Shown: positions 7,253-16,906 of the stretch, one piece after another
Position numbering within the stretch: the first letter of the stretch is position 1
Layout: each line of letters opens with the position of its first letter
Origin: Deltaproteobacteria bacterium
GTDB taxonomy: Bacteria; Desulfobacterota; Desulfobulbia; Desulfobulbales; SURF-16
Length of the DNA stretch: 36,747 nt
Assembly: GCA_030667965.1 (NCBI GenBank)
Contig: DAOUUW010000008.1
Location: 1-36,747 of the forward strand
Direction: 5' to 3'
Program-made: the position numbers and the translations under genes
Notes under the pieces: generated by a model
Database searches by the model: none
What the model saw: only the letters and a program-made list of their open reading frames with translations
Told to the model about the DNA's origin: nothing

Positions 7253-8380
7253 TCAGTTCACCTGAAACGTCGCATCCCAATCCTTGCGGACCGGATCATA
7301 TCCTTTACGGCAAATATCCGAGCACACCTCCCGAATGGAGCGGTGATCTCCGACGGCAAACTGTTCTCCGCCAAGTTCCGGGTGACTATAGCCTCCGGGG
7401 GCGGTACATGAGCCGGCAGAATAGCGGGTCGGTCCCAGACCGATCATACCGTCGCGGAAACGTGCTTCCTCGCGGGTGGACAGCAGCAGTCCCACATCCG
7501 GATCAAAAATGCGCAGGGCAAAAATAAGCTGGGAAAGCTGGGGTTCTCCCACCTTGACCAGGGGCTGAAAATCTCCCTCCGCCGGGCAAAGCCGGGGAAA
7601 CGATACAGTGAGGGCGGTACGCCAGTAATGCTTTCTCAACCAGGCCAGATGCAGACCAAGGGCCACACCCTCAAGACGCCAGTCGGCAAGACCGAGGAGC
7701 GCCCCGATACCCACTTCCCGCATACCGGCGGCAGCGACCCTGGCCGGAGTTTGCAGACGATAATCAAAATCGCATTTTTTACCGGAAAGATGCACCTGGT
7801 CATACACTTTACGGTCGTAAGTTTCCTGATACACGGCAACACTGGTTATGCCGGCAGCAAATAATCTTGCGTATTCATCTTCTTCGAGGGGCTGCACCTC
7901 GATGGAGATTGCCGCAAATTTTTGGCGCAGCCGCCTGGCAATTTCCTCCAGATACTCCATCCCGAGCCGGGCCGGAGCCTCTCCGGAGACAAGAAGAATG
8001 TGGTTAAAGCCGCGCTGGTGCAAAATATCAGCCTCGGCCTCGGCCTCGTCATAGGAAAGAATACGCCGCTCTATCTTGTTGTCCGCAGCAAATCCGCAGT
8101 AGGCGCAACGGTTCACGCAGAAGCTGGAGAGGTAGAGCGGTGCATAGATCTGGATGGTGCGGCCGAAACGTCGATCCGTAATTTCGGCGGAACGTGCGGC
8201 AAACCGGGGCAAAAACGATTCCGCCGCAGGCGACAGCAAAGCGGCAAGGCCGTGGATATCGACTTTGTCACTTTGCAGGGCACGCTCAATATCGTTTTCA
8301 CTGCAACCGTCAATGAGAAGCGCAAGTTCTGTAAAATCAGGAATGGAAAATATATTCTGAGGTATCATGACATACTGCAT
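7253..8380 (-). CDS. thiH: 2-iminoacetate synthase ThiH (radical SAM)
   Basis: CVNRCAYCGF (CxxxCxxC radical SAM), VSGEAPARLGMEYL, VYQETYDRKVYDQVHLSGKKCDFDYRLQTPARVAAAGMREVGIGALLGL. Confidence 0.95.
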   Translation of the reverse strand: MQYVMIPQNIFSIPDFTELALLIDGCSENDIERALQSDKVDIHGLAALLSPAAESFLPRFAARSAEITDRRFGRTIQIYAPLYLSSFCVNRCAYCGFAADNKIERRILSYDEAEAEADILHQRGFNHILLVSGEAPARLGMEYLEEIARRLRQKFAAISIEVQPLEEDEYARLFAAGITSVAVYQETYDRKVYDQVHLSGKKCDFDYRLQTPARVAAAGMREVGIGALLGLADWRLEGVALGLHLAWLRKHYWRTALTVSFPRLCPAEGDFQPLVKVGEPQLSQLIFALRIFDPDVGLLLSTREEARFRDGMIGLGPTRYSAGSCTAPGGYSHPELGGEQFAVGDHRSIREVCSDICRKGYDPVRKDWDATFQVN

Positions 8381-8382
8381 TT

Positions 8383-8465
8383 ACCACAGAGCCCACAGAG
8401 GGCACAGAGAAATAAAACCCAAAAGGTCTTTACGGTTTTCTCTGTGATCTCTGTGATCTTGTGGT
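8383..8465. repeat. Intergenic hairpin repeat between thiG and thiH
   Basis: accacagagcccacagagggcacagaga (8383-8410) versus tctctgtgatctctgtgatcttgtggt (8439-8465), near-complementary arms. Confidence 0.75.
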
Positions 8466-8471
8466 TTATTT

Positions 8472-9239
8472 TTATCGTAAAAAATCCAGCCCTGTTTGAG
8501 GAGACGAGGCTGCAGCCTCAACCCCTTTTTTGCTGAGACCGGCTTCAAAGGCATCACGGCCCGCTTCTACCGCCATGGCAAAAGCCCTGGCAATTTTAAC
8601 CGGATCGCCGGCCACGGCGATGGCGGTATTAACCAGCACGGCATCAGCCCCCATCTCCATGGCCAGGGCCGCGTGGGACGGAGCGCCAATACCCGCATCC
8701 ACCACCACAGGCACCTGGGCCTGGTCAATAATAATTTCAATCTGGAAAGCGGTCATGATCCCCTGGTTGGTACCGATTAGCGAACCGAGGGGCATGACAG
8801 CCGCCGCACCGACATCCTGCAGCCGCAGGGCCAAAATGGGGTCGGCATTCATATATGGCAGGACAATAAAACCCTCTTTGACCAATATCTCGGTGGCCTT
8901 CAGTGTTTCCACCGGATCGGGCAGCAGGGTTCGCGGGTCCGGGGTAACTTCAAGTTTCAACCAGTCTCCACCACCCGAGGCCCTGGACAGACGGGCAAGA
9001 CGCAGGGCCTCGTCCGCATTCCTGGCCCCCGATGTATTGGGCAGGAAGAGATATTTCTTCCTGTCCAGCACGGACATGATATCATCATCAGGATTGTCAA
9101 GATCAACACGGCGCAGGGCCACGGTAACCATCTCGCATCCTGAGGCATCAAGGGCCTCTTTCATCACCCGGGGAGAGGAAAATTTCCCTGTACCGCCGAA
9201 CAGGCGAGATTTAAAGGTTCTTCCGGCAATGGTTAACAT
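8472..9239 (-). CDS. thiG: Thiazole synthase ThiG
   Basis: [96 protein letters not shown]. Confidence 0.97.
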   Translation of the reverse strand: MLTIAGRTFKSRLFGGTGKFSSPRVMKEALDASGCEMVTVALRRVDLDNPDDDIMSVLDRKKYLFLPNTSGARNADEALRLARLSRASGGGDWLKLEVTPDPRTLLPDPVETLKATEILVKEGFIVLPYMNADPILALRLQDVGAAAVMPLGSLIGTNQGIMTAFQIEIIIDQAQVPVVVDAGIGAPSHAALAMEMGADAVLVNTAIAVAGDPVKIARAFAMAVEAGRDAFEAGLSKKGVEAAASSPQTGLDFLR

Positions 9240-9439
9240 CAGCCGCCTCCAACAAAACGTATTAATTCAAGCCGGGCATCTTCGGGCAAAACAAAGGAAT
9301 CATATTCCTCTTTTTTGACAATTATGCCGTTGCATTCGGCAAAAACAGTATCAGGATTGAAACCAAGTTCCTGTAAAAAAGCAACGAGCCTGATCCCCGG
9401 CTGGATTTCTCTTTTTTCACCGTTACAAATGATTTGCAT
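9239..9439 (-). CDS. thiS: Sulfur carrier protein ThiS
   Basis: [26 protein letters not shown]...[11 protein letters not shown] with C-terminal GG; internal ATG at 9439 preferred over the ORF start at 9460. Confidence 0.9.
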   Translation of the reverse strand: MQIICNGEKREIQPGIRLVAFLQELGFNPDTVFAECNGIIVKKEEYDSFVLPEDARLELIRFVGGG

Positions 9440-10097
9440 AGCCACTTTCTTTATCTTCAACCCCCAGCAGAATCCGCAGCGCCTGGTTTGCCTGGTGATG
9501 GGCGCAGATGCCCACTCTAGGAGCCATCAAACCATGTCCCTCAACCACCTCCGACTTTTCATCTCCAGCCAGGTAGACGCGGGGATAAATCCTTTTAGTC
9601 AGGATGCTGTTATTAGGACCAAATCCGGCCATGCCGGAAGCACCGACATAGCCCACACCCTTCATGCCGGTGTGCGCCGCCCGCAATGCCGCAGGCTTCA
9701 TGGCCGCATCGTCAAAACACTCCACAAGCACATCCACCCCCTTAAACCGCTCGGGGATAACCTGTTCAGTCAAACGCTCATTAATAGCCTGCAGGCTGAT
9801 ATAAGGATTAATTCGACGAAGTGTATCCAGCAGGGCTGCTGTCTTGGGCAGGCCGATCTGATCAATAAAATAATACTGGCGATTCAAATTACTCAGTTCA
9901 ACCACATCATAATCGGCCAGAAGCAACTTGCCAATACCTATTCTGGCAAGTGCAACCGCCACGGCAGAGCCAAGGCCGCCAAGCCCCATGATACCGACAA
10001 CACTTTTTCCGATTCTGGCCTGAATTTCCGGACCATGCCGCTGGGCAAGCACCTTGTTCAGGGCGTCAAGAGATGGTATGTCTTTCTTTTTATCCAT
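9423..10097 (-). CDS. thiF: ThiS adenylyltransferase ThiF (short form)
   Basis: VVGIMGLGGLGSAVAVALARIGIGKLLLADYDVVELSNLNRQYYF (E1-like ATP-binding and DxDxVExSNLNRQ motif); next to thiS. Confidence 0.92.
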   Translation of the reverse strand: MDKKKDIPSLDALNKVLAQRHGPEIQARIGKSVVGIMGLGGLGSAVAVALARIGIGKLLLADYDVVELSNLNRQYYFIDQIGLPKTAALLDTLRRINPYISLQAINERLTEQVIPERFKGVDVLVECFDDAAMKPAALRAAHTGMKGVGYVGASGMAGFGPNNSILTKRIYPRVYLAGDEKSEVVEGHGLMAPRVGICAHHQANQALRILLGVEDKESGYANHL

Positions 10098-10370
10098 GAC
10101 AAACGTATCGAGTTTATCGGCTTATTTATGCAAATCAGCCGGTTTGTATATCATTTTTTATCATTTTTTACAGAATTACTTATACATCAGAACAAAAAAT
10201 CACAATAGGTATTTTTACAGGCTTATTCCCCTGCTCTTGTTGAACTTAGTAGAAATACGTGGTATTTAAACCATGATTTTTTGATTCTTTGCTCTTTATT
10301 CCGTTATCATATTCGCTTTTAAATCCAAATACCTTTTTAAGGATGATCTTAACAGCTTTAGGGAGACAAC

Positions 10371-12182
10371 TTGACACAAGTCAGTTCTGAAAATATGCAA
10401 TGGTTGTCGGGTAATGAAGCCATTGCCCGTGCCGCATGGGAAGCCGGGGTGACCGTTGCTTCGGGATACCCGGGAACACCATCCACGGAAATACTGGAAA
10501 ACCTGTCAAAATATAATGATGTCTATACCGAATGGGCCCCCAATGAAAAGGTCGGCCTGGAAGTGGGCCTGGGCGCCTCCTTTGCCGGTGCCAGAGTTCT
10601 GGTAACCATGAAGCATGTGGGGCTGAACGTTGCGGCTGACCCTCTTTTTACCGCCTCCTATACCGGCGTTCGCGGCGGCATCGTCATCATAAATGCCGAT
10701 GACCCGGAAATGCACAGCTCCCAGAACGAACAGGACAACCGCAATTACGCTTTTGCTGCCAAACTGCCCATGCTTGAACCTTCCGATCCTGCCGAGGCAC
10801 GCCTTATGCTCAAAAAGGCGTTTGAGATCAGTGAACAATTCGACACCCCGGTTATCCTGCGCACCACCACCCGGGTGGCCCATGTCAAGGGCATGGTGGA
10901 AACAGGTGAGCGGCAGCTCGGCCCCATCCCGGTTGAGATAGTAAAAATACCGGAAAAATTTGTCATGCTGCCTGGCAACGCCCGCATTCGTCGCAAAGTT
11001 ATTGCAGAACGACAGGAAAAACTGGCCAATTTTGTTGAATCCTATGAAGGCAACCGCATTGAATGGGGTGACAAAAAACGGGGCTTCATCACCGGCGGCA
11101 TCTCCTATCTTTACGTCAAAGAGGCCTTCCCCGACGCATCTGTTCTGAAAATTGGCAGCACCTGGCCCCTACCCTTTGACATGATCCGCGATTTTGCCTC
11201 TCAAGTGGAAGAACTCATCGTGGTGGAAGAACTTGACCCTTTTCTGGAAACCCACATCAAGGCCCATGGCATCCCCTGCATCGGCAAAGAAAAAATACCG
11301 GCAATCGGCGAACTGAACTCTTTTATCATTAAAAAGGCGCTTGGTGAGGATACGGGTGAAATTTACGCCCCGGTGGAAATCCCGCCGCGTCCGCCCAACA
11401 TGTGTCCGGGCTGTCCCCATCGCGGTCTTTTTTACAGCCTGTCAAAATACGATGTCTTTATCTCCGGCGATATCGGCTGTTATACCCTGGGCTTTCTGCC
11501 GCCGCTTTCCGCCATGGATTCCTGTATCTGCATGGGCGCAAGCATCGGCGTGGCGCACGGTATGGAAAAGGCCCTGGGTGAAAACGGCAAGGGAAAAACC
11601 GTTGCCGTCATCGGCGATTCCACCTTCCTGCACTCGGGCATCACCGGCCTTACCAACATGGTTTACAATAAAAGCGCTTCCACGGTGATTATCCTGGACA
11701 ACCGCATCACCGCCATGACGGGCCACCAGCCCAATCCTGCTTCCGGCAGCACCCTGATGGGAGAGCCGGCCAATTCCATTGCCTTTGAGGAATTATGCCG
11801 GGCCTTGGGAGTCAAACATATCCGCACGGTGAATCCCCATGAAATCGACACCTGCATAAAGGTCTTGAAGGAAGAAATCGAGAGACCCGAACCCTCCGTC
11901 ATCATTGCCCGTGCCCCCTGCGTGCTGATCCCGGAGGAACGCAAGCGCAAAAAAACTCCCCTCACCTCTTCACTGGACAAATGCACCGGCTGCACTGCCT
12001 GCATCCGCATCGGATGCCCGGCCATCAGCTGGGTGCCCATTACACCGGAAGAGGGTGTCAAGCTGGGTAAAAAGAAAAAACAGAAAGGCTACAGCCGCAT
12101 CAGTGAAGACTTGTGCAACGGTTGCGGACAATGCCGGACGCTCTGTAAATTTGACGCCATTGCCGAAGCGGAGGGGAAATAA
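10371..12182 (+). CDS. iorA: Indolepyruvate ferredoxin oxidoreductase, alpha subunit
   Basis: TPP-enzyme motifs (SGYPGTPSTEILE, GDIGCYTLGFLPP, GDSTFLHSGITGL) and two C-terminal 4Fe-4S motifs (CTGCTACIRIGCP, CNGCGQCRTLCKF); TTG start. Confidence 0.95.
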   Translation: MTQVSSENMQWLSGNEAIARAAWEAGVTVASGYPGTPSTEILENLSKYNDVYTEWAPNEKVGLEVGLGASFAGARVLVTMKHVGLNVAADPLFTASYTGVRGGIVIINADDPEMHSSQNEQDNRNYAFAAKLPMLEPSDPAEARLMLKKAFEISEQFDTPVILRTTTRVAHVKGMVETGERQLGPIPVEIVKIPEKFVMLPGNARIRRKVIAERQEKLANFVESYEGNRIEWGDKKRGFITGGISYLYVKEAFPDASVLKIGSTWPLPFDMIRDFASQVEELIVVEELDPFLETHIKAHGIPCIGKEKIPAIGELNSFIIKKALGEDTGEIYAPVEIPPRPPNMCPGCPHRGLFYSLSKYDVFISGDIGCYTLGFLPPLSAMDSCICMGASIGVAHGMEKALGENGKGKTVAVIGDSTFLHSGITGLTNMVYNKSASTVIILDNRITAMTGHQPNPASGSTLMGEPANSIAFEELCRALGVKHIRTVNPHEIDTCIKVLKEEIERPEPSVIIARAPCVLIPEERKRKKTPLTSSLDKCTGCTACIRIGCPAISWVPITPEEGVKLGKKKKQKGYSRISEDLCNGCGQCRTLCKFDAIAEAEGK

Positions 12183-12760
12183 TGAAACCAAGTGGAAACA
12201 TACTTTTTTGCGGGGTTGGCGGCCAGGGCATCCTGCTGGCCAGTGAAATCACCGCCTTTGCCCTTCTTGAGAGCGGCTATGATGCAAAGAAAAGCGAAGT
12301 ACACGGCATGGCCCAGCGCGGCGGCTCCGTTGTGGCCCATCTGCGATTCGGCGACAAGGTTTATTCGCCGCTCATCGATCCGGGCAAGGCCGACTTTTCC
12401 GTTGCCTTTGAGACCATGGAGGCAGTGCGTTATCTGCCATTTTTAAACAAGAACAGCAAAGTTATCGTCAACATGCATCACATCGCTCCCCCTGCGGTAG
12501 CCACCGGCAAAATGACTTATCCCGACGATATACTATCCGAGCTTACCAAACGAAAAATTGCCACCTACCGGATGAATGGATTTGACATTGCCAAAGCCGT
12601 CGGTGAAATCAGGGCGGCTAATATCGCTCTGGTTGGTGCCCTGTCGACCTTTCTGCCGGTTACGGACGAGGTATTCCTGGAAGTTTTGAAAAAAAGAATC
12701 CCGCGAAAGCTTGACGAAAATATTGCAGCGTTTATGCAAGGCCGTAAAGTTACGCAATAA
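12182..12760 (+). CDS. iorB: Indolepyruvate ferredoxin oxidoreductase, beta subunit
   Basis: FCGVGGQGILLASEITAFALLESGYDAKKSEVHGMAQRGGSVVAHLRFG; directly follows iorA. Confidence 0.95.
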   Translation: MKPSGNILFCGVGGQGILLASEITAFALLESGYDAKKSEVHGMAQRGGSVVAHLRFGDKVYSPLIDPGKADFSVAFETMEAVRYLPFLNKNSKVIVNMHHIAPPAVATGKMTYPDDILSELTKRKIATYRMNGFDIAKAVGEIRAANIALVGALSTFLPVTDEVFLEVLKKRIPRKLDENIAAFMQGRKVTQ

Positions 12761-12796
12761 AAAATAACACCTGATCCCCTGTTTTGGAGTGTTCCC

Positions 12797-14098
12797 ATGA
12801 TCTATAACGAAGAATACGAAACCCTGCCACGGGAGGCCCTGGAGGCCGTGCAGCTGAAAAGGCTGCAGGCCCAGGTTGAACGAATCTATGCCACTGTGCC
12901 CTATTACCGGGCAAAAATGGATGCTGCCGGGGTTGCTCCAGGCGATATCAAGACCCTGGCCGACATCAACAAATTTCCTTTTACCACTAAAGAGGATCTG
13001 CGCAAAAATTACCCATTCGGCCTTTTCACGGTTCCCCTGGAAAGGGTAGTACGTATTCACGCCTCATCCGGGACCACCGGCCAGCCGACTGTTGTCGGGT
13101 ATACCAAACGCGATATTAAAATATGGGCTGAATTGATGGCGCGCTGCCTGACTGCGGCAGGGGCAACCCCGAAAGATATCATCCATAATGCATACGGCTA
13201 CGGCCTTTTCACCGGCGGACTGGGCGCTCATTACGGGGCTGAGACTCTTGGCGCTACCGTGGTGCCTGTTTCCGGCGGCAACACCAAACGCCAGATCATG
13301 ATCATGCGTGATTTCCAGTCAACCGTACTGCTCTGTACGCCGTCTTATGCGTTAAATCTGGCGGAGTCCATGGTTGATGCCGGAATTGATCCTGCGGAAA
13401 TGGCCCTCAGGGTAGGTGTTTTCGGCGCCGAACCCTGGAGCGAAAACATGCGTCAGGAGATTGAGAAAGCACTCGGCCTTAAAGCCATTGACATTTACGG
13501 CTTAAGTGAAATTATCGGCCCGGGTGTTTCTGTGGAATGTATTGAAGAACAACACGGTCTGCATATTATGGAAGACCATTTTCTGCCGGAGATCGTTCAT
13601 CCCGAAACCTTTGAACCGCTTCCTCTTGGAGAAAAAGGAGAACTCGTCTTCACAACCCTGACCAAGGAGGCCTTTCCGGTTATCCGTTACCGCACCAAGG
13701 ATTTTTCTCGCCTCATCACCAGTCCCTGCACCTGTGGCCGCTCCTTTTACCGTATGGAAAAAATCACAGGCCGTTCCGACGATATGCTCATTATCCGCGG
13801 CGTCAATGTCTTCCCCTCCCAGATCGAGCATGTCTTGATCAGCATCAAAGAAGTTGAACCGCATTACCAGATTATCGTTGAACGCCAAGGCTCTCTTGAC
13901 ACCATGGAGGTACAGGTTGAGGTTAGCGATACGTTGTTTTCCGATGCGGTAAAAAGACTTGAAGCGCTGGCCAAAACTATCCAGCATGAGATCAAAGATC
14001 TTCTCGGGGTAAGCTGCAAAGTAAAACTGGTCGAACCGAAAACCATCCAGCGCAGTGAAGGAAAAGCACAAAGAGTCATTGATAAGCGTAAAATATAA
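12797..14098 (+). CDS. paaK: Phenylacetate-CoA ligase-type arylacetate-CoA ligase (copy 1)
   Basis: [38 protein letters not shown] (AMP-binding), [33 protein letters not shown]. Confidence 0.93.
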   Translation: MIYNEEYETLPREALEAVQLKRLQAQVERIYATVPYYRAKMDAAGVAPGDIKTLADINKFPFTTKEDLRKNYPFGLFTVPLERVVRIHASSGTTGQPTVVGYTKRDIKIWAELMARCLTAAGATPKDIIHNAYGYGLFTGGLGAHYGAETLGATVVPVSGGNTKRQIMIMRDFQSTVLLCTPSYALNLAESMVDAGIDPAEMALRVGVFGAEPWSENMRQEIEKALGLKAIDIYGLSEIIGPGVSVECIEEQHGLHIMEDHFLPEIVHPETFEPLPLGEKGELVFTTLTKEAFPVIRYRTKDFSRLITSPCTCGRSFYRMEKITGRSDDMLIIRGVNVFPSQIEHVLISIKEVEPHYQIIVERQGSLDTMEVQVEVSDTLFSDAVKRLEALAKTIQHEIKDLLGVSCKVKLVEPKTIQRSEGKAQRVIDKRKI

Positions 14099-14197
14099 CA
14101 TTTCCGGATTACGTTTTTATTATGGCAAACCATGGCATTGTGTTATGCAGACAAAAACTGATCTTTGACGGCAGCACGTCCGGCACAGGAGGAAAAT

Positions 14198-14629
14198 ATG
14201 AAAGTAGAACAGATTGCAATTTTTCTGGAAAATAAATCAGGAAGGCTGGCGGACATTACCGGTATTCTGGCTGAAAAAGGCATCAACATCAGGGCCATGT
14301 CCCTGGCAGACACGGCGGATTTCGGCATCTTGCGGCTCATTGTCAATGATACTGAAAATGCCCAAAAGGTCCTGAAAGAAAACGGCTTCACTGTTGGCAA
14401 AACCGAGGTCATCGTTGTCGAGGTGGCGGATAAACCAGGCGGTCTTGCCGGTGTGCTGCAAACAATAAAAGAGGGGGAACTCAACATTGAATACATGTAC
14501 GCCTTTACCCAGAAAAGCGGGGAAACAGGATTGATTATTTTCCGCTTTGACGAGATTGACAAGGCCATCGACATCCTTGTCAAATCCGGCGTGCGGCTCC
14601 TGAGCGGCGTGGAAGTATATGCAATATAA
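14198..14629 (+). CDS. Tandem ACT-domain protein
   Basis: MKVEQIAIFLENKSGRLADITGILAEKGINIRAMSLADTADFGILRLIV and repeated VADKPGGLAGVLQTIKEGELNIEYMYAF; ATG at 14198 preceded by AGGAGG. Confidence 0.88.
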   Translation: MKVEQIAIFLENKSGRLADITGILAEKGINIRAMSLADTADFGILRLIVNDTENAQKVLKENGFTVGKTEVIVVEVADKPGGLAGVLQTIKEGELNIEYMYAFTQKSGETGLIIFRFDEIDKAIDILVKSGVRLLSGVEVYAI

Positions 14630-14687
14630 GCAGGCGTTAATATTTTATATGGGTAGTTTTTTAATCAACTGAAAAAAGGAGATCATC

Positions 14688-15848
14688 ATGAAACGTTTTT
14701 TTCTTTCAACTGTAACGATTCTGTCCCTTTGGGCTCTGGCACTTGTTGCCTTGCCTGGGTCTTTACAGGCCAAGGAGATCAAAGTCGGAGCAATCCTGGC
14801 CGAAACCGGCGGAGCGTCTTTTCTGGGCGGCCCTGAAGGACGGACCATCAGAATGCTGGTGGATAAAATAAATGCCGACGGCGGTATTAACGGCGATACC
14901 ATCAAGCTCATTATCAAAGACTCCGGAGCCAATCCTGAAAAGGCAATTTCTTTTGCCAAGCAGCTCATTGAAGAAGAAAACGTCCTCGCCATCCTTGGAC
15001 CTTCCACCAGCGGCGAAACAATGAAAATCAAACAAATCTGTGAGCAGGGAAAGACAATTCTGCTCTCCTGCGCTGCAGCTGAAGTCATTGTTGACCCGGT
15101 TGCCCAGTATGTTTTCAAAACCCCCCAGAAAGACAGTTTTGCTGTTAAAAAAATCTATATGGAAATGAATAAATTAGGCATTTCCAAGATTGCGGTTTTG
15201 GCGGGTAACACCGGTTTCGGTAAGGCAGGAAAAGGCCAGCTGGTTAAAATTGCCCCTGAATTCGGCATCGAAGTTGTCGCCACCGAAGTGTACGATAAAA
15301 AGGCAACCGATCTCAGTGCAGTCATTGCCAAAATCAAGGCAAACAAAGACATCCAGGCCGTTGTAAACTGGTCCATTGTTCCGGCCCAGGCTATTGTTGC
15401 CAAGAACATCCGCCAGGCCGGTTGGGATGTCCCCATCTTCCAGAGCCACGGTTTTGGTAACATTAAATACGTTGAAGCTGCAGGTGCGGCTGCTGAAGGA
15501 ATCATCTTCCCTTGCGGCCGTCTGCTTGTAGCGGACAGCCTGCCTGACAGCAATCCCCAGAAAACAGTGCTGATGCAGTATAAACATGATTATGAAACAA
15601 AATTCTCCGAAACGGCCAGCACCTTTGGCGGCCATGGTTATGACGCAATCATGATTCTCACCGAAGCTATTAAGGCTGCCGGCAGCACCGAAATGGAGAA
15701 AGTCCGTAGTGCCATTGAAAATCTGCAGGGCTTTGTCGGCACCGGTGGTGTTTTCAACTTCACGCCGGCCGACCATAACGGCCTTGATATGGACTCTTTT
15801 GCCATGATGACTGTGAAAGACGGCAAATTTGTCCTTTATGAAAATTAA
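14688..15848 (+). CDS. ABC transporter periplasmic substrate-binding protein, LivK family
   Basis: Signal peptide, then IKVGAILAETGGASFLGGPEGRTIRMLVDKINADGGINGDTIKLIIKDSGANPEKAISFAKQLI (type I PBP, branched-chain amino acid class). Confidence 0.92.
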   Translation: MKRFFLSTVTILSLWALALVALPGSLQAKEIKVGAILAETGGASFLGGPEGRTIRMLVDKINADGGINGDTIKLIIKDSGANPEKAISFAKQLIEEENVLAILGPSTSGETMKIKQICEQGKTILLSCAAAEVIVDPVAQYVFKTPQKDSFAVKKIYMEMNKLGISKIAVLAGNTGFGKAGKGQLVKIAPEFGIEVVATEVYDKKATDLSAVIAKIKANKDIQAVVNWSIVPAQAIVAKNIRQAGWDVPIFQSHGFGNIKYVEAAGAAAEGIIFPCGRLLVADSLPDSNPQKTVLMQYKHDYETKFSETASTFGGHGYDAIMILTEAIKAAGSTEMEKVRSAIENLQGFVGTGGVFNFTPADHNGLDMDSFAMMTVKDGKFVLYEN

Positions 15849-15874
15849 CAGGAACCGTTCTTTTTAGAATGAAG

Positions 15875-15908
15875 GGGCTGCGGATATTTTTCGGCAGTCC
15901 TTTTTTTT
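15875..15908 (+). terminator. Putative (partial) intrinsic terminator after the livK-like gene
   Basis: Stem gggctgc-type 7 bp (15875-15881/15894-15900) followed by tttttttt. Confidence 0.65.
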
Positions 15909-15949
15909 CTGCTTTGTTCCTGAATGCACACTGTTTTATTAAAAAAAAA

Positions 15950-15999
15950 TGTAACTGTTCAGCTGGATAAACCGAAGACTGAACACCTGAATAGTTACA
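15950..15999. repeat. 50-bp inverted-repeat element between livK and livH
   Basis: tgtaactgttcagctg (15950-15965) and cacctgaatagttaca (15984-15999), 14/16 complementary, bounded by A-tracts. Confidence 0.65.
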
Positions 16000-16015
16000 A
16001 AAAAATCATGCAGCA

Positions 16016-16906
16016 ATGACATCGGAACTTTTTTTACAATATCTTTTTGCCGGCATAACCTATGGCAGCATTTACGCTATTGTCGCCATTGGTTTTAATA
16101 TTATTTACAATACCACCGGCATCATTAATTTTGCCCAGGGAGAATTTGTCATGCTTGGCGGCATGCTGTCCATCTCCCTCCATACTTTTCTTCCCCTGCC
16201 CCTGGCAATCGCTATTGCCGTTATCATAACCATGATAATCGGCGCCCTTATTGAGATAATTTTTATTCGCTGGCTTGAAAGCCCTTCAGTGCTGCGCATG
16301 ATCATTATCACCATAGGCATTTCCATTTTAATACGCGAAGCTGCCCTGCATGTATGGGGAGAGGGTGTACGGTCACTGCCGTATTTTAACGGCAATGAAA
16401 TTTCTTCAATCCGCATTCTGTCAACAAATGTTTCTCCGCAGGTTCTCTGGGTTATTGGCGTTTGCGCTGTTATTGTTGTGCTGCTCAGCCTCTTTTTCAA
16501 ATTCACCTCCCTGGGGCAGGAAATGAGGGCCTGTTCGTCCAACAGGCTGGCCGCCACCCTATGCGGTATTAATACAAAAAACATGGTGACCCTCTCCTTC
16601 ATGCTCAGCGCAGCAATCGGCGCCCTGGCCGGATGTGTCGTCTCGCCGATTACCTATACGCAGTATGACAGTGGTACCGGCCTTGCTATTAAGGGATTCA
16701 CCGTGGCCGTTTTAGGCGGCCTGGGCAACAGTATGGCTGCCGTAAGCGCCGGCTTGTTGCTCGGCATCATTGAGGCCTTCAGTATCGACATCGTCCCGCT
16801 GGCTTTTCAGGATGCCATTTCCATCTCCATTCTTCTCATAATTCTCTTTGTCCGACCCCATGGTTTGTTCGGCAGCAAGGAAGCTGCAGGATTAAAGGAA
16901 TTTTGA
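16016..16906 (+). CDS. livH: ABC transporter permease, LivH family
   Basis: AGITYGSIYAIVAIGFNIIYNTTGIINFAQGEFVMLGGM; GFTVAVLGGLGNSMAAVSAGLLLGIIEAF. Confidence 0.94.
   Translation: MTSELFLQYLFAGITYGSIYAIVAIGFNIIYNTTGIINFAQGEFVMLGGMLSISLHTFLPLPLAIAIAVIITMIIGALIEIIFIRWLESPSVLRMIIITIGISILIREAALHVWGEGVRSLPYFNGNEISSIRILSTNVSPQVLWVIGVCAVIVVLLSLFFKFTSLGQEMRACSSNRLAATLCGINTKNMVTLSFMLSAAIGALAGCVVSPITYTQYDSGTGLAIKGFTVAVLGGLGNSMAAVSAGLLLGIIEAFSIDIVPLAFQDAISISILLIILFVRPHGLFGSKEAAGLKEF

Noticed and set aside
10098-10370. TPP riboswitch upstream of thiF
   Set aside because: No CUGAGA-type core seen on the minus strand; not called without a covariance-model hit.
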